Positions 37,150-45,221 of a stretch of 64,000 nucleotides of DNA are shown here, one piece after another; positions within the stretch are counted from its first letter, which is position 1; each line of letters starts with the position of its first letter. Source of the stretch: Deinococcus aquiradiocola. GTDB lineage: Bacteria > Deinococcota > Deinococci > Deinococcales > Deinococcaceae. The translations under genes were made by a program, and so were the position numbers. The notes beneath the pieces are model-generated. The model did not search any database and was not told where the DNA came from. It saw only the letters and a program-made list of their open reading frames with translations. Where the stretch lies: the NCBI RefSeq assembly GCF_014646915.1, contig NZ_BMOE01000006.1, positions 124,001 through 188,000 of the forward strand, in the 5' to 3' direction.

Positions 37150-38613
37150 ATGACCCCAGCCACCCGAGAACTCGTCCGCCTGCTGGAGCGACCGGATCAC
37201 GTGCCGATCTGGCGGGCCGGCGTCATCACGCTGTTCTGCGTCCTCGTCGGGGATCTGCTCACCCCGGCCCACACGCCGCTCTCGTTGGGACTGCCGGCCC
37301 TGCTGGCCGCGTCGCTCATCGCGCGCTCCGAGCGCCTCACCGCGCGCCTCACGGCCCTGTCGGTGATGGGCAGCGTCGCCACCGGACTCTACGAAATTCT
37401 GCGGAGCGGGTCCGACACGGACGTGGTGCTGCTGCGGATGGGTGTCACGGTTCTCGTCCTGCTCAGCGGTATCTGGGCGACGTGGCAGGCGCGGCGGGCG
37501 GAGGCGGTGATCACGCCGGACGTGCCGGTCCTGAACGTGCCCGACATCGAGAGCGGCACGGCGCACCCCACCGAGCGGGCCGCGCGCACGCTCGCTCACC
37601 TGTCCGGCGCACACGGTCACCGGCTACACCACGTCGAGAATGCCGCTGCGTGGATCGCCCGGCAGCAGCTGATCACGCCGCTCCCCCCGGTCCGCCGGGC
37701 AGGACTGCGCCTCTCACAGGCGCGGCTGCCAGCCCCCGTTCCTGCAGCGCCCGGTGACGTGTGGCGTGATGTGCAGGGCAACGTGTACGTCCGTTTCGCG
37801 CCGCCCGGGCAGGGGGAGACGGTGGTGGAACTCACGCGGCCCAGCGCGCCTGTGCCATTCATCGGGGACGCGGCCCATGTCCTGCAGATGCAGATCGAAC
37901 GCTTCGCTCTGTTCGAGCAGGTGCGCGTGCAGCGCGAACTGCTGCGCGACCTCGTGTACGCCTTCTCGCACGACCTGCGAACCCCCATTACCGCGAACAT
38001 CCTGCATGCCGAGGCGGCCCTGAGCGGTGCGTACGGCCCGCTCAACGCGGACCTCGCCCTGTTCCTGCAGCACTCACAGCAGGGAAACCGTGACCTGCTG
38101 ACGGTCTCGGACCAGTTGATGCTGCTCGCCGAGTACGAGAGCGGTGACCTGACAGGCGAGCCCAGCACTCCGATCGACCTGGAGAGCGTGATCCGCAGCG
38201 TGGTGGGCGACGTACAGTTGCGGGGCCGCGAGCGTGGCATCCACTTCGAGCTGCACCTGCAGTCCTGCCACGTGCTCGGTCACGCCTACGACCTGCGCCG
38301 CGCCGTGCAGAACCTGCTGGAGAACGCCGTGAAGTTCAGCCCGGAGCGTCTCTTCGTGCGGGTCCACCTGAGGAGCGACGGGCAGCACGCCCTGATTGAA
38401 GTGATGGATCAGGGGCCGGGCGTGCCGGACACCCAGATCCCTCACCTGTTCAAACGCTTCCGGACGTCCACCCGCGGCAGCGGCACCGGCTTCGGGCTGT
38501 ACCTCGCCCGGCGCATCGTGGAACGGTACGGCGGCACCCTCACCTACGAACGCAGCGTTTCTGATCACCCATGGACGACCTTCCGCCTTTGCCTTCCCCT
38601 CGAGCGCGACTGA
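37150..38613 (+). CDS. Membrane sensor histidine kinase
   Basis: 487 residues. Three to four hydrophobic segments in the first 115 residues, a linker, then HisKA with YAFSHDLRTPITANIL (His274), N box NLLENAVKFSPERL and the ATP lid DQGPGVPDTQIPHLFKRF...GTGFGLYLARRIVERYGG. No large extracytoplasmic domain, so the signal is likely membrane-associated. Partner of the NarL-type regulator just upstream, though NarL regulators usually pair with HisKA_3 kinases, so the pairing is somewhat unusual. Confidence 0.92.
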   Translation: MTPATRELVRLLERPDHVPIWRAGVITLFCVLVGDLLTPAHTPLSLGLPALLAASLIARSERLTARLTALSVMGSVATGLYEILRSGSDTDVVLLRMGVTVLVLLSGIWATWQARRAEAVITPDVPVLNVPDIESGTAHPTERAARTLAHLSGAHGHRLHHVENAAAWIARQQLITPLPPVRRAGLRLSQARLPAPVPAAPGDVWRDVQGNVYVRFAPPGQGETVVELTRPSAPVPFIGDAAHVLQMQIERFALFEQVRVQRELLRDLVYAFSHDLRTPITANILHAEAALSGAYGPLNADLALFLQHSQQGNRDLLTVSDQLMLLAEYESGDLTGEPSTPIDLESVIRSVVGDVQLRGRERGIHFELHLQSCHVLGHAYDLRRAVQNLLENAVKFSPERLFVRVHLRSDGQHALIEVMDQGPGVPDTQIPHLFKRFRTSTRGSGTGFGLYLARRIVERYGGTLTYERSVSDHPWTTFRLCLPLERD

Positions 38614-38634
38614 TCCGGATTCGCCGTTCCGGCG

Positions 38635-39306
38635 TCAGGGCCGGTGACTGTCCTGCGTGCCGCTGGAACTGAAGAGGTCACTGATCGCCAGTTGCCGGAG
38701 CATCAGGGCCTCCCGAGCGCGGTCCACGTAGCGTTGCCGGTACCACGCCAGGCACAGGATCGCCAGCAGGACCGAGAAGGTGGCGCCCTGCGTGCGGATC
38801 ATCGCCCCGAGGTACGGCGTGAAGGTCTCGGCGTTCAGCACCCACGGCAGCGCCACGCAGATCAGGTACAGAGTGCCGACCAGATGACCGGCCTGACGGA
38901 CCGGCAGCAGCAGCAGGATCACGCAGGCATGCAGGACGAGCGTCCAGTACGACGCGCTGCCCACGAAGGACGGGGATTCCGGCAGGGTCGGTTTCAGCGC
39001 GAACGAGAGGTTGTGCAGGACGGCCAGGACGGCCAGCAACACCACCGTGATCCGTTCTGCCAATCGACTGTACCCGCCGAGCAGGTTCCAGAGCATGCTG
39101 CCGAGCATGATGGGCGCCATGACGGGGTACGAGTACATCACGAAGGGTTCACGGACCGGCTGCGTGAGCTGCACGGCGTACGTCGCGGTCAGCCCGATCA
39201 GCGGGGCCAGCGTGAGAAAAACGAAGATCCAGCGTTTCTCCTCGAACGAACGCCGCTCATCACCGGTGATGTGCAGCAGATGCAGGTCGTGTCCTTGCCC
39301 TTCCAC
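38635..39306 (-). CDS. Integral membrane protein resembling a sensor that lost its GGDEF domain
   Basis: 223 residues from GTG 39306; TACACT lies 7 nt upstream, the leaderless pattern, and the longer frame to 39504 is ignored. Six hydrophobic segments are followed by a short helix VDRAREALMLRQLAISDLF and then a Ser/Asp tail and stop. That helix strongly resembles the linker that normally leads into a diguanylate cyclase (LAxxDxLTxLxNR), but the domain is missing. Either a truncated gene or a small sensor module. It is convergent with the histidine kinase. Confidence 0.7.
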   Translation of the reverse strand: MEGQGHDLHLLHITGDERRSFEEKRWIFVFLTLAPLIGLTATYAVQLTQPVREPFVMYSYPVMAPIMLGSMLWNLLGGYSRLAERITVVLLAVLAVLHNLSFALKPTLPESPSFVGSASYWTLVLHACVILLLLPVRQAGHLVGTLYLICVALPWVLNAETFTPYLGAMIRTQGATFSVLLAILCLAWYRQRYVDRAREALMLRQLAISDLFSSSGTQDSHRP

Positions 39307-39481
39307 GGGCGTCAGTGTAGCCCGGGCAGGGGTGACATGGACGGCCTCAGGCGGAAATGACAGATGGCGCAGACGGTGCGGCGGGCACAGTACCGGGTTG
39401 GCCATCCGGCCACAGGGCGTGACTGAATGGACATGAGACTCCATGAGTGGATCGTTAGGGTGGATGTCAGGAATCCACGTC

Positions 39482-40759
39482 ATGTTCAGCACCCAGCCGC
39501 CCATTCCACACGAGACGACGTCCGACCTCCTGACCTTCAGGGTTCAGGGGGAGACGAAGCCCCTGCTGATGCTGGCCTACGTGCTGCTCGAGGGGGAGGC
39601 GACGAGAAGTGATCTGGGCCGTCTGTTCTGGCCGTCTTCGGACCAGCCCGCGAACAACCTCAACGTCGCGCTGAGCAAGCTCAGGAAGTGGAAGGTCGGT
39701 CTCACGGTGAAGGACGGTACGGTCCGGGTGAGCGAGACGTGCGGCGCAGCGCTCCGGCGCGGTCTCGTCGAGTCCGATTTTCTCGGCAACGTGCCCCTGC
39801 GGGACGTCGGGGCGGAACTGGAGGGCTGGGTGCTCGATCAGCGTGAGCGGCTGGCCGGACAGCGGCAGGACGCCCTGCTGAACGAGGCGCAACGCTGCCC
39901 GGACCGGCAGGCGCAGCTGACCGAACAGGCCTGGCAGGTGCCTGGGGCTCCGCTGCCGGACGCGCGGACGCTGGCGCGCTTCCTGTGCCTGTGCGGCAGT
40001 GGAACGCAGGTGGAGCGCCTGGTCCGGCAGGAACTCGCCGACCTGACGGACGGCTGGCTGACGCCGAACGGCGCGTCGGCCGGGCAGGCGCTGCTCGCGT
40101 GGTGGCTGGACGGCGGGTTCGTCCGGCTGGAAGGCGCGGCCGCCACGGTGACGGCCGCACTGAGCGAGATGACGCGCACCCTTGAGCTCGACGCGCTGCC
40201 CGTCCACCGCCTCGCCGTCCGGCCCGGCACGACGGCGCGCGCCCTGAGTGATTCGGTCGGGCGGCTCGTTCAGGACAGGTCTGCGACGCAGACCGTCGTC
40301 CTCGACGCTCCTTCACTGCAGCCGGACGAGGTCACGCTGTTGCAGCTGAACTGGCCGGACGTGCGCTTCATCGCGCTCGGAACATCTGAGGAGCTGGAGG
40401 CGTTCACCCTCTCGTTCGTGGCGCAGCAGCACGGCGCGCATGACGAACCGTACCGGCGGCCAATCCCTGTGGGGCGCATGTGGCCACCGGCCTCGCCGCG
40501 CTCCGCAGGGGTCGTCCGGTGGGTCGGCGCACACGTTCGGCACCCGACCCGGTTCATCCTGCGCGGCCCGGCACGTCCGGGGCCGTTCATGGATGTCGAC
40601 GTCGGTCCGTCCAGCCGACGCGTCGGGGTGCAGCAGGCCAGCAGTCCCCGGCGGGAGGTTGACGTGGGTGCCCGGGCCTCGTCATGCCACGGGTCCTGCA
40701 GTGCCCTTTCCCCTGTGCGCCTGTACAGTGCCGCGGCACTGACCGGCGTCTGCGCGTGA
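39482..40759 (+). CDS. Winged-helix/BTAD transcriptional activator-like protein, C-terminus probably degenerate
   Basis: 425 residues from ATG 39482 (CAGGAA upstream; in-frame ATGs at 39443 and 39464 are alternatives). The N-terminus LLTFRVQGETKPLLMLAYVLLEGEATRSDLGRLFWPSSDQPANNLNVALSKLRKW is the winged-helix of SARP/BTAD activators, followed by helical repeats to about residue 320. From about residue 325 (after SFVAQQHGAHDEP) the composition turns to Arg/Pro/Ser-rich, while a neighbouring frame looks more protein-like (ATGLAALRRGRPVG), which suggests frameshift or truncation. It is the last gene before the precursor peptide and might be its activator. Confidence 0.7.
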   Translation: MFSTQPPIPHETTSDLLTFRVQGETKPLLMLAYVLLEGEATRSDLGRLFWPSSDQPANNLNVALSKLRKWKVGLTVKDGTVRVSETCGAALRRGLVESDFLGNVPLRDVGAELEGWVLDQRERLAGQRQDALLNEAQRCPDRQAQLTEQAWQVPGAPLPDARTLARFLCLCGSGTQVERLVRQELADLTDGWLTPNGASAGQALLAWWLDGGFVRLEGAAATVTAALSEMTRTLELDALPVHRLAVRPGTTARALSDSVGRLVQDRSATQTVVLDAPSLQPDEVTLLQLNWPDVRFIALGTSEELEAFTLSFVAQQHGAHDEPYRRPIPVGRMWPPASPRSAGVVRWVGAHVRHPTRFILRGPARPGPFMDVDVGPSSRRVGVQQASSPRREVDVGARASSCHGSCSALSPVRLYSAAALTGVCA

Positions 40760-40823
40760 CGACTGACGACATGCCGTGCCCGGTGCAGGCGGCCACGGCG
40801 TGAACGTGGAGTGCGGTAGGGCA

Positions 40824-41020
40824 TATGGCGTTGAGCTGACGTTCCCAGCCTCGGGACGCGCAGCCACCACCCGCCCGCACGCGTCAGGAAGGACGGGCTG
40901 GCGGTAGGGCTGGACCGTCGTCCTCTTCTGCGGAGCTGTCCCAGTGACGGGTGCCGGTTCGCGCACGGCCTGGGCAAGCTTTCCCTGCTTCCTGAGCCGT
41001 GTCGATCGGATTCCCCCTGG
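40824..41020. repeat. Degenerate interspersed repeat, copy 5
   Basis: Same orientation as copy 2. GGCGTTGAGCTGACGTTCC near the left end, TCTGCGGAGCTGTCCCAGTG in the middle and GATCGGATTCC at the right end match the equivalent blocks of copies 1 and 2, but the ends have decayed. It fills much of the 490-bp gap 40760-41249; the remainder up to the promoter at 41105 shows nothing I recognise. Confidence 0.5.
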
Positions 41021-41104
41021 ACCGGACTGATCGTTCGGCAAAGTTGACCGGTCAGGACGGCGCAGGAGATGAGAAGAGCCAGGGCTGATCGTTCATCTTT
41101 TCCA

Positions 41105-41132
41105 CTGTCATTTAATTCAGATCTCATATCAT
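41105..41132 (+). promoter_or_regulatory. Promoter of the precursor peptide gene in an AT-rich island
   Basis: CTGTCA (41105-41110), 16 bp, TATCAT (41127-41132). The region 41088-41135 is clearly AT-richer than its surroundings. It predicts a leader of about 110 nt before the ATG at 41250. Confidence 0.5.
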
Positions 41133-41249
41133 GCCGCTCCGAGGGTCCTTGCCGCACACCAGCGCGCCACCCACCAACCCGCACACCGGTGCGGCGAAGG
41201 TCGGTGCCCCGCGGGCGGGACATCACCACCCTCACGTTCAGGAGAACGA

Positions 41250-41426
41250 ATGAATTCACCCATCTGCACGACCCCAGCACCGCCGCAGGTCACGAAGCAG
41301 CGCTACGTCACTCCGGCCGTCACCGACCTGGGCGCCTGGCAGTCGATCACCCTGCAGGCCTTCAGCGCCCCCATCGTCATCCCCATCGGTCCAGGCAGCG
41401 GATTCACCCCCAGAAACGACTTCTGA
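41250..41426 (+). CDS. Candidate RiPP precursor peptide with a lasso-type leader
   Basis: 58 residues; AGGAG is 5 nt before the ATG. The leader segment RYVTPAVTDLGAWQSIT fits the lasso consensus YxxPxLxxxGxxxxxT at Tyr19, Pro22, Val24 (for Leu), Gly28 and Thr34, the segment PqqD-like B1 proteins bind. Cutting two residues after Thr34, as in lasso peptides, would leave a 23-residue core that is hydrophobic and Pro/Gly-rich (APIVIPIGPGSGF) and ends RNDF. The core begins with Gln and has no Asp/Glu at positions 7-9, so a classical lasso ring cannot form. PqqD, kinase-like and nucleotidyltransferase genes lie 5-7.5 kb upstream; a lipoprotein gene follows after 67 bp. Confidence 0.75.
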   Translation: MNSPICTTPAPPQVTKQRYVTPAVTDLGAWQSITLQAFSAPIVIPIGPGSGFTPRNDF

Positions 41427-41493
41427 CCATCCCCGGACCCAGAGCCCTGCGCCCACTCCGAGACGACACGTCGCCCTGCCACGAGGTCACACC

Positions 41494-44400
41494 GTGAATA
41501 CGAAACGAATCCACCTGACCGGCGCGATCCTGACCGCAGCCCTCCTCAGCGGCTGCCAGAACCCACAGACGGCCAGCACGCCCGCACCCGTCGCCACGTC
41601 GCCCGCCACGCCGCAGAAGCCCGCCCCGACCGTAAATCGCCCGGCGGACCTGCTCGAAATCAACTTCCAGAACCTCAACTCGGAGGCGACCGCCACCGTA
41701 CAGTCGCTGCAGCCCGCAACCGTGACCGGCCAGGGCATCTCGAACGGCTCGAACAACCTGACCCAGAAGGTGCTCTCGGTGCAGACCTTCACCGACGAGA
41801 CGACGGGACGGCGGCACGTCGCCACGACCATCGAATTCACGTACAACGGCGATCAGGACATCACGGCGCCCGTGCTGGTGCCGGTCAACGTGAGCAGCAG
41901 CGATACCGCCCTCGGCACGATCGACGGCACGCCGTTCAGCAGCGTCAAGTACTACGACGGCAGCCCCGCCAGCGAGAAGGCGACGGCCATGACGATCGGC
42001 CGCGCCAAGTTCTTCAACACCGGTACGCTGAAGGTCGAGACCAACCTCGACGCGACCCCCTACGCGGTCGGCCTCGACCTGTCCGGACTGACCTTCAACC
42101 TCCCGCCCGGCTTCACGAGCGCCAACCCCTACGCCGACTCCGGCTGGAAGCCGGGCGTCGACGTGCTGAAGAAAGGTGACGTCTTCACGGCGACCTTCGG
42201 CCTCGACATCCCGATGGACCGGCAGAAAGGACCGAAAGGCGACCCCTACGCCGCCTCGATGATGCTGACGATGGCGCAGGGTGCCCCGAAGGTCCAGGAA
42301 CCGGTCGGCGTGGACCGCAGCATCAGCATCACCGGCGACCTGAGCGGCAACACGCTCGAGACGCGTCAGCCGGGCGTCGGCGTGCTCAACTTCAAGAACG
42401 AGACGAACGCGCCCATGAACATCACGATCCGCCAGCCGGAGAACACCGGGGACGGTTACCTGTTCGTCGGCGACATGATCGACTACAACACGGTCCTGCC
42501 CGCCGGCGTCAGCACCGAGATCGCCTACTACGCCAAATGCCAGGACAAGGCCGGACTCGTCGAGAAGAACGTCGAGGTGACGATCAAGGAGACGAACCAG
42601 GTCAAGACGCAGAAGATCTCCTTCGAGTGTCTGGACGTGCCGCCCGTCGCGGGCGACCCGCAGGTGGTCCTGGCGAGCGACAACGTGCTCACCCTGCCGG
42701 CGGCCCTCTACCCGGCTGTCATCTCGTACGACAAGACGGCGGGCCGCCTGCTGATGCAGGGCACGTCGGACTTCGCCAAGTCCCTGAAGGTCGGCAGCGT
42801 CATCACGTCCGGTCCCATCGACGGGGTCGCGCCGGAAGGCATGCTGCTGGAGGCCACGGCCGTCAACACGGTCGGCGGGGCGGTCGAGGTGCTGTTCAAG
42901 GAAGCGGACCTCTCGAAGGTCTTCACCGAGGCGGACATCAAGAACGTCACCGACCCGACCGCTGCCAACATCGATTTCGCCGCGTCCAAGACGGCAGAAG
43001 GCGTCACCATGCAGGCGGCGACCGGCGACAACCTGGTCGAGTACTCCTTCGACGAGCTGCTGCTCGGAGACCGCAAGGACAAGAACAACTACCTGACCGC
43101 GAAGGGCACCGTGACCGTCGCGAAACCGAAACTGACGTACGAGCTCGGTGTCAGCGCCCTGGGCCTGCAGGCGAGCACGAACGGAACGTACACGCTGCAG
43201 GGTCTGGCCCTGAACGAGAACGGACAGCTGAAGTCTGCGGGGCTTTTTGGGAGTATTGGCAAAGGTCTCAAAAAATTCGGCAACGCTGTGGCGAGTACTG
43301 GAAGTAGTATCGGGAAACTTGCAGTCAACGTCGGGAAAACGTTAGGCAACTTTGCCAGCGGCGTGTACAATTCCGCATCGAATCTCCTCTCGAACATCAC
43401 CCCGAGCATCAAGATCAAGTCCTATGCCCAGGTGAGCGAGAGCGCCAACGTCAAACTGGAAGGCAAGGTCAACCAGAAGTTCCTGAAGAAGACGCTGCTC
43501 GGCACCATCAACTTCAAGCCGATCGTCGCGCAGGCCGGTCCTGTGCCGATCGTGATCATCCACAAGCTGGAGGTGTACCTGAACCTCGAAGGCGGCTTCA
43601 AGGGGCAGGCGAAGTACGAACTGAAGCACTCGCTGTCCTACAAGTTGGGCATCGACTACGACAGCTCCCGCAGCCAGTCGTTCGTGCCGATCAACGAGCT
43701 GACCAACAACTTTACGCAGAATTACGCCCTCAACGCCGAGGCGTACGCGAAGGCGAAACTGGTCGGCCGGTACACCGCTGACCTGTACGGCAAGTACGGC
43801 ATCTTCGCGGAAGGCGAGTTCGGTCCGGAAGCTTACTTCACGGTGAACGGTTCCGCCGGCACCTGGAAGACGCAGATCTGCCAGAAGGCCAACGTCGGCA
43901 TCAATCCCTTCGAGCTGGACCTGGTCGTCAAGTCGTTCAAGGTCAACGGCGCGTCCAAGGAAGTGTACTCGGGCTGCCTCTACTCGAACTCCGGGACGTT
44001 CTCCGTGCCGCTGCAGACGAAGATCCAGTACAGCTCGGCGGGCACGTTCATCGAGAACCCCTCCGACGAGGAGCCGCTGGCCGTCGATTACGGCACGGCC
44101 CTCTTCCGGAACGTCATCGACAACAAGGACCCGAACGCCTCCTACCTGTACGACTGGAGCCTGGACAGCGCCGCGCCCACCGCCGGAACGGCCGATGGTA
44201 CGAAGACCTTCACGTTCCCGGCCTCGACGGTCGGCCGCCAGATGACCGTGAACTCCAGCGCCCGCCTCGCGTCCGGCGTGTTCGACCGCAAGGCCGACCA
44301 GTCCCTCAAGATCGTCGTCCGGAACTCCGCGCCCACCGTCGCCCTCGAGGCGCCCAAGTGGTCCGCGAAGGAGAACCTCGTCCGGGCCTACGCCACGGTC

Positions 44401-45039
44401 GCCGACGTGAACGAGACCCTGACCTGCGAGAAGGTCGGCTGGTACTCCAGTGCAGTGCAGTACACCGTCAACGTCTCCAAGGTACCAGAAAACGGCAGGT
44501 GCTTCGCGGACTTCAAGTTCGCCGCGGACGGCCCGTACACGGTGTCGGCGTACGTCAGCGACGAACTCGGGGTCAAGACGAACCAGAACGCCTCGATCGT
44601 GATCGCGCCGACCCCGCCCGCCCACGACGTCAACATCGCCTTCGACGCGCTGATCCCCGCGACGACTCCCAAGGCCCGGGTGAACATGGGAACGAGCACG
44701 ACCGTCGGCAACCTGACCTTCACGTCCCCGCAGATCTATGCCCTCAAGAACTGGGAACAGTTCTCTCCCCCCGGCATCGTGGTGCTGGAACTGAACCAAA
44801 CGCCGTCCTACATCCGCAGCGCCCTCGGGGCCGACAAGCTCTTCAACGTCACGGCGATCAAGCTGGCCGGATCCGGCACGTACGAAGCCTATGACGCTCA
44901 GCAGAAGCTGATTGGGAGCTTCACGTACAGCGCCAACTCGGGCACCTTCTCGAACTACGTGGAGAAGCTCGTGAGCTGGAAGGGCGTCTCCTACATCAAG
45001 GTGACCGGAACGGAATCGTTCCTCTACTCCATCAAGTAA
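41494..45039 (+). CDS. Very large lipoprotein with a glycine-rich amphipathic segment
   Basis: 1181 residues, GTG start with GAGG upstream. Signal peptide with lipobox LLSGC (Cys21), then a Thr/Pro/Ala-rich linker. Residues about 45-570 are strand-rich domains of no family I recognise. Residues about 581-640 form a Gly/Lys/Ser/Asn stretch (GSIGKGLKKFGNAVAS, SIGKLAVNVGKTLGNF) with glycine-zipper spacing and a clear shift to AT-rich codons. The rest has more strands, CEKVGWYSS and an Ig/PKD-like part (PTVALEAPKWSAKENLVRAYATV), then a C-terminal domain. It lies directly after the peptide gene with no promoter visible between, so it may bind, display or protect against the peptide. Function unknown. 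Confidence 0.85.
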   Translation: MNTKRIHLTGAILTAALLSGCQNPQTASTPAPVATSPATPQKPAPTVNRPADLLEINFQNLNSEATATVQSLQPATVTGQGISNGSNNLTQKVLSVQTFTDETTGRRHVATTIEFTYNGDQDITAPVLVPVNVSSSDTALGTIDGTPFSSVKYYDGSPASEKATAMTIGRAKFFNTGTLKVETNLDATPYAVGLDLSGLTFNLPPGFTSANPYADSGWKPGVDVLKKGDVFTATFGLDIPMDRQKGPKGDPYAASMMLTMAQGAPKVQEPVGVDRSISITGDLSGNTLETRQPGVGVLNFKNETNAPMNITIRQPENTGDGYLFVGDMIDYNTVLPAGVSTEIAYYAKCQDKAGLVEKNVEVTIKETNQVKTQKISFECLDVPPVAGDPQVVLASDNVLTLPAALYPAVISYDKTAGRLLMQGTSDFAKSLKVGSVITSGPIDGVAPEGMLLEATAVNTVGGAVEVLFKEADLSKVFTEADIKNVTDPTAANIDFAASKTAEGVTMQAATGDNLVEYSFDELLLGDRKDKNNYLTAKGTVTVAKPKLTYELGVSALGLQASTNGTYTLQGLALNENGQLKSAGLFGSIGKGLKKFGNAVASTGSSIGKLAVNVGKTLGNFASGVYNSASNLLSNITPSIKIKSYAQVSESANVKLEGKVNQKFLKKTLLGTINFKPIVAQAGPVPIVIIHKLEVYLNLEGGFKGQAKYELKHSLSYKLGIDYDSSRSQSFVPINELTNNFTQNYALNAEAYAKAKLVGRYTADLYGKYGIFAEGEFGPEAYFTVNGSAGTWKTQICQKANVGINPFELDLVVKSFKVNGASKEVYSGCLYSNSGTFSVPLQTKIQYSSAGTFIENPSDEEPLAVDYGTALFRNVIDNKDPNASYLYDWSLDSAAPTAGTADGTKTFTFPASTVGRQMTVNSSARLASGVFDRKADQSLKIVVRNSAPTVALEAPKWSAKENLVRAYATVADVNETLTCEKVGWYSSAVQYTVNVSKVPENGRCFADFKFAADGPYTVSAYVSDELGVKTNQNASIVIAPTPPAHDVNIAFDALIPATTPKARVNMGTSTTVGNLTFTSPQIYALKNWEQFSPPGIVVLELNQTPSYIRSALGADKLFNVTAIKLAGSGTYEAYDAQQKLIGSFTYSANSGTFSNYVEKLVSWKGVSYIKVTGTESFLYSIK

Positions 45040-45053
45040 CCGGAGGTTCACCC

Positions 45054-45101
45054 GGCGGAGGCCAGGGTTCAGGTGCGGCAGCCTGAACCCTGGCCTCCGC
45101 C
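45054..45101 (+). terminator. Strong hairpin terminator
   Basis: A 20-bp perfect inverted repeat (GGCGGAGGCCAGGGTTCAGG and its reverse complement) with an 8-nt loop, 14 bp after the lipoprotein stop. It probably ends the peptide-lipoprotein transcript. Confidence 0.8.
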
Positions 45102-45221
45102 TGCACGAATCCCGCGGTGCAGCAGCCTGCCCCCCATTCCGGTCTACCCGGCCCTCGTGGCCCTTTAAGCACCTGCCCGTATAACGGGAACACAGTCCCC
45201 ATTTCCAGAAAGGTGAGCCCC

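Noticed and set aside
40440..40742. Separate gene in another frame near the end of the BTAD gene
   Set aside because: No start signal or recognisable family; it is better explained as the displaced C-terminal frame of the BTAD gene.
41250..41426. Classical lasso peptide gene
   Set aside because: The leader fits, but the core has no Asp or Glu at ring positions and the window has no lasso cyclase or B2 protease, so I call it only a candidate RiPP precursor.
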